Made by a program: the position numbers and the translations under genes | The notes under the pieces: model-generated | Told to the model about the DNA's origin: nothing | Seen by the model: only the letters and a program-made list of their open reading frames with translations | Database searches by the model: none | In this document: in pieces, positions 61,967 through 62,094 of the stretch | Position numbering within the stretch: position 1 is the first letter of the stretch | Layout of the letters: the number at the start of each line of letters is the position of its first letter | Source of the DNA: Bacteroidota bacterium | Lineage (GTDB): Bacteria > Bacteroidota > Bacteroidia > Chitinophagales > Chitinophagaceae | DNA length: 62,094 bases | Direction of reading: 5' to 3' | Assembly (NCBI GenBank): GCA_018267575.1 | Contig: JAFDYF010000084.1 | Location: 1-62,094, forward strand

Positions 61967-62094
61967 AAAATGACACTTATATAAATCGGTTATCTGGCAA
62001 ATAGGTCGAATATCTTTTTCGGTCCAAGACTATAACTTTACGTGTTGTGCTATTAAAAAATACTTTAGCCGATGTTGAACCTATCAAGGAACCG

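Noticed and set aside
62047..62094. A possible gene start (GTG, then LLKNTLADVEPIKEP) running off the right end
   Set aside because: Only 16 codons are visible, without a recognisable family, promoter or ATG, so it cannot be supported.
1..62094. Search by eye for tRNA, rRNA or tmRNA genes in the spacers
   Set aside because: No cloverleaf with a GTTCGAA-type loop and a CCA end, and no conserved rRNA stretch, was recognised in any spacer.

Overview
The window looks like a chromosomal segment of a member of the Bacteroidota, most likely the Chitinophagales/Chitinophagaceae. Evidence seen directly: a SusC/SusD-type pair, a second large TonB-dependent receptor, a type IX secretion (gliding-type) C-terminal domain, and at least eight copies of the -7 element TAnnTTTG, all followed by C. 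No tRNA, rRNA, phage or CRISPR array was recognised. Most genes are housekeeping.

Layout. 0-7 kb: a UbiD-family decarboxylase, then on the minus strand an orphan SusC/SusD pair whose SusC gene is split by one in-frame stop. 7-8.2 kb: AT-rich spacer and a dead IS200/IS605-type element. 8.2-26 kb: TraB/GumN-like protein, Ndk, an SRPBCC-like protein, a DUF2911 lipoprotein, a MacB/FtsX-like permease, an aldose-epimerase-like protein, MgtC plus DUF2252, a large FAD/Fe-S dehydrogenase, a GH13 lipoprotein, a YitT-family protein, release factor 3, two GNATs, Uma2 and PurB. 26-29 kb: MqnA (futalosine menaquinone route) and a LamG/T9SS secreted protein. 29.4-34.3 kb: a tightly overlapping glycan-modification cluster (C-methyltransferase, FkbM methyltransferase, SDR, glycosyltransferase) and a further methyltransferase, next to RluD. 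A short second, decayed rluD fragment lies inside this region.

35.6-36.4 kb is a non-coding repeat nest. 36.4-44.8 kb: LipB, a secreted protein, a D-cysteine-desulfhydrase-like enzyme, a nucleotidyltransferase, a lipoprotein, an Oar-like TonB receptor and a thioredoxin-fold protein. 44.8-47.1 kb: a BlaI/BlaR1-type pair with a visible operator; the peptidase carries three TonB-plug-like repeats. 47.3-49.9 kb: efp-accB-accC. 50-58.7 kb: IspH, a cytoplasmic GH13, a DegP-like protease, a LuxC-like acyl-CoA reductase divergent from a ferredoxin, a possible small RNA, Ddl, a PASTA protein and a rhodanese. 58.9-61.9 kb: DinB-like protein, secreted protein, amino-acid permease, peroxiredoxin.

No clearly new multigene system was found. 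The most informative observations are the rluD fragment beside the glycan cluster (nearly all differences synonymous, with an in-frame deletion), the nonsense codon in SusC, an IS200 transposase lacking its catalytic tyrosine, an EF-P with arginine at position 32 in a Pseudomonas-like loop, a 77-bp terminal-inverted-repeat element in two copies, and a tandemly duplicated non-coding unit upstream of lipB. All functional calls rest on reading the translated sequence; no database search was run.
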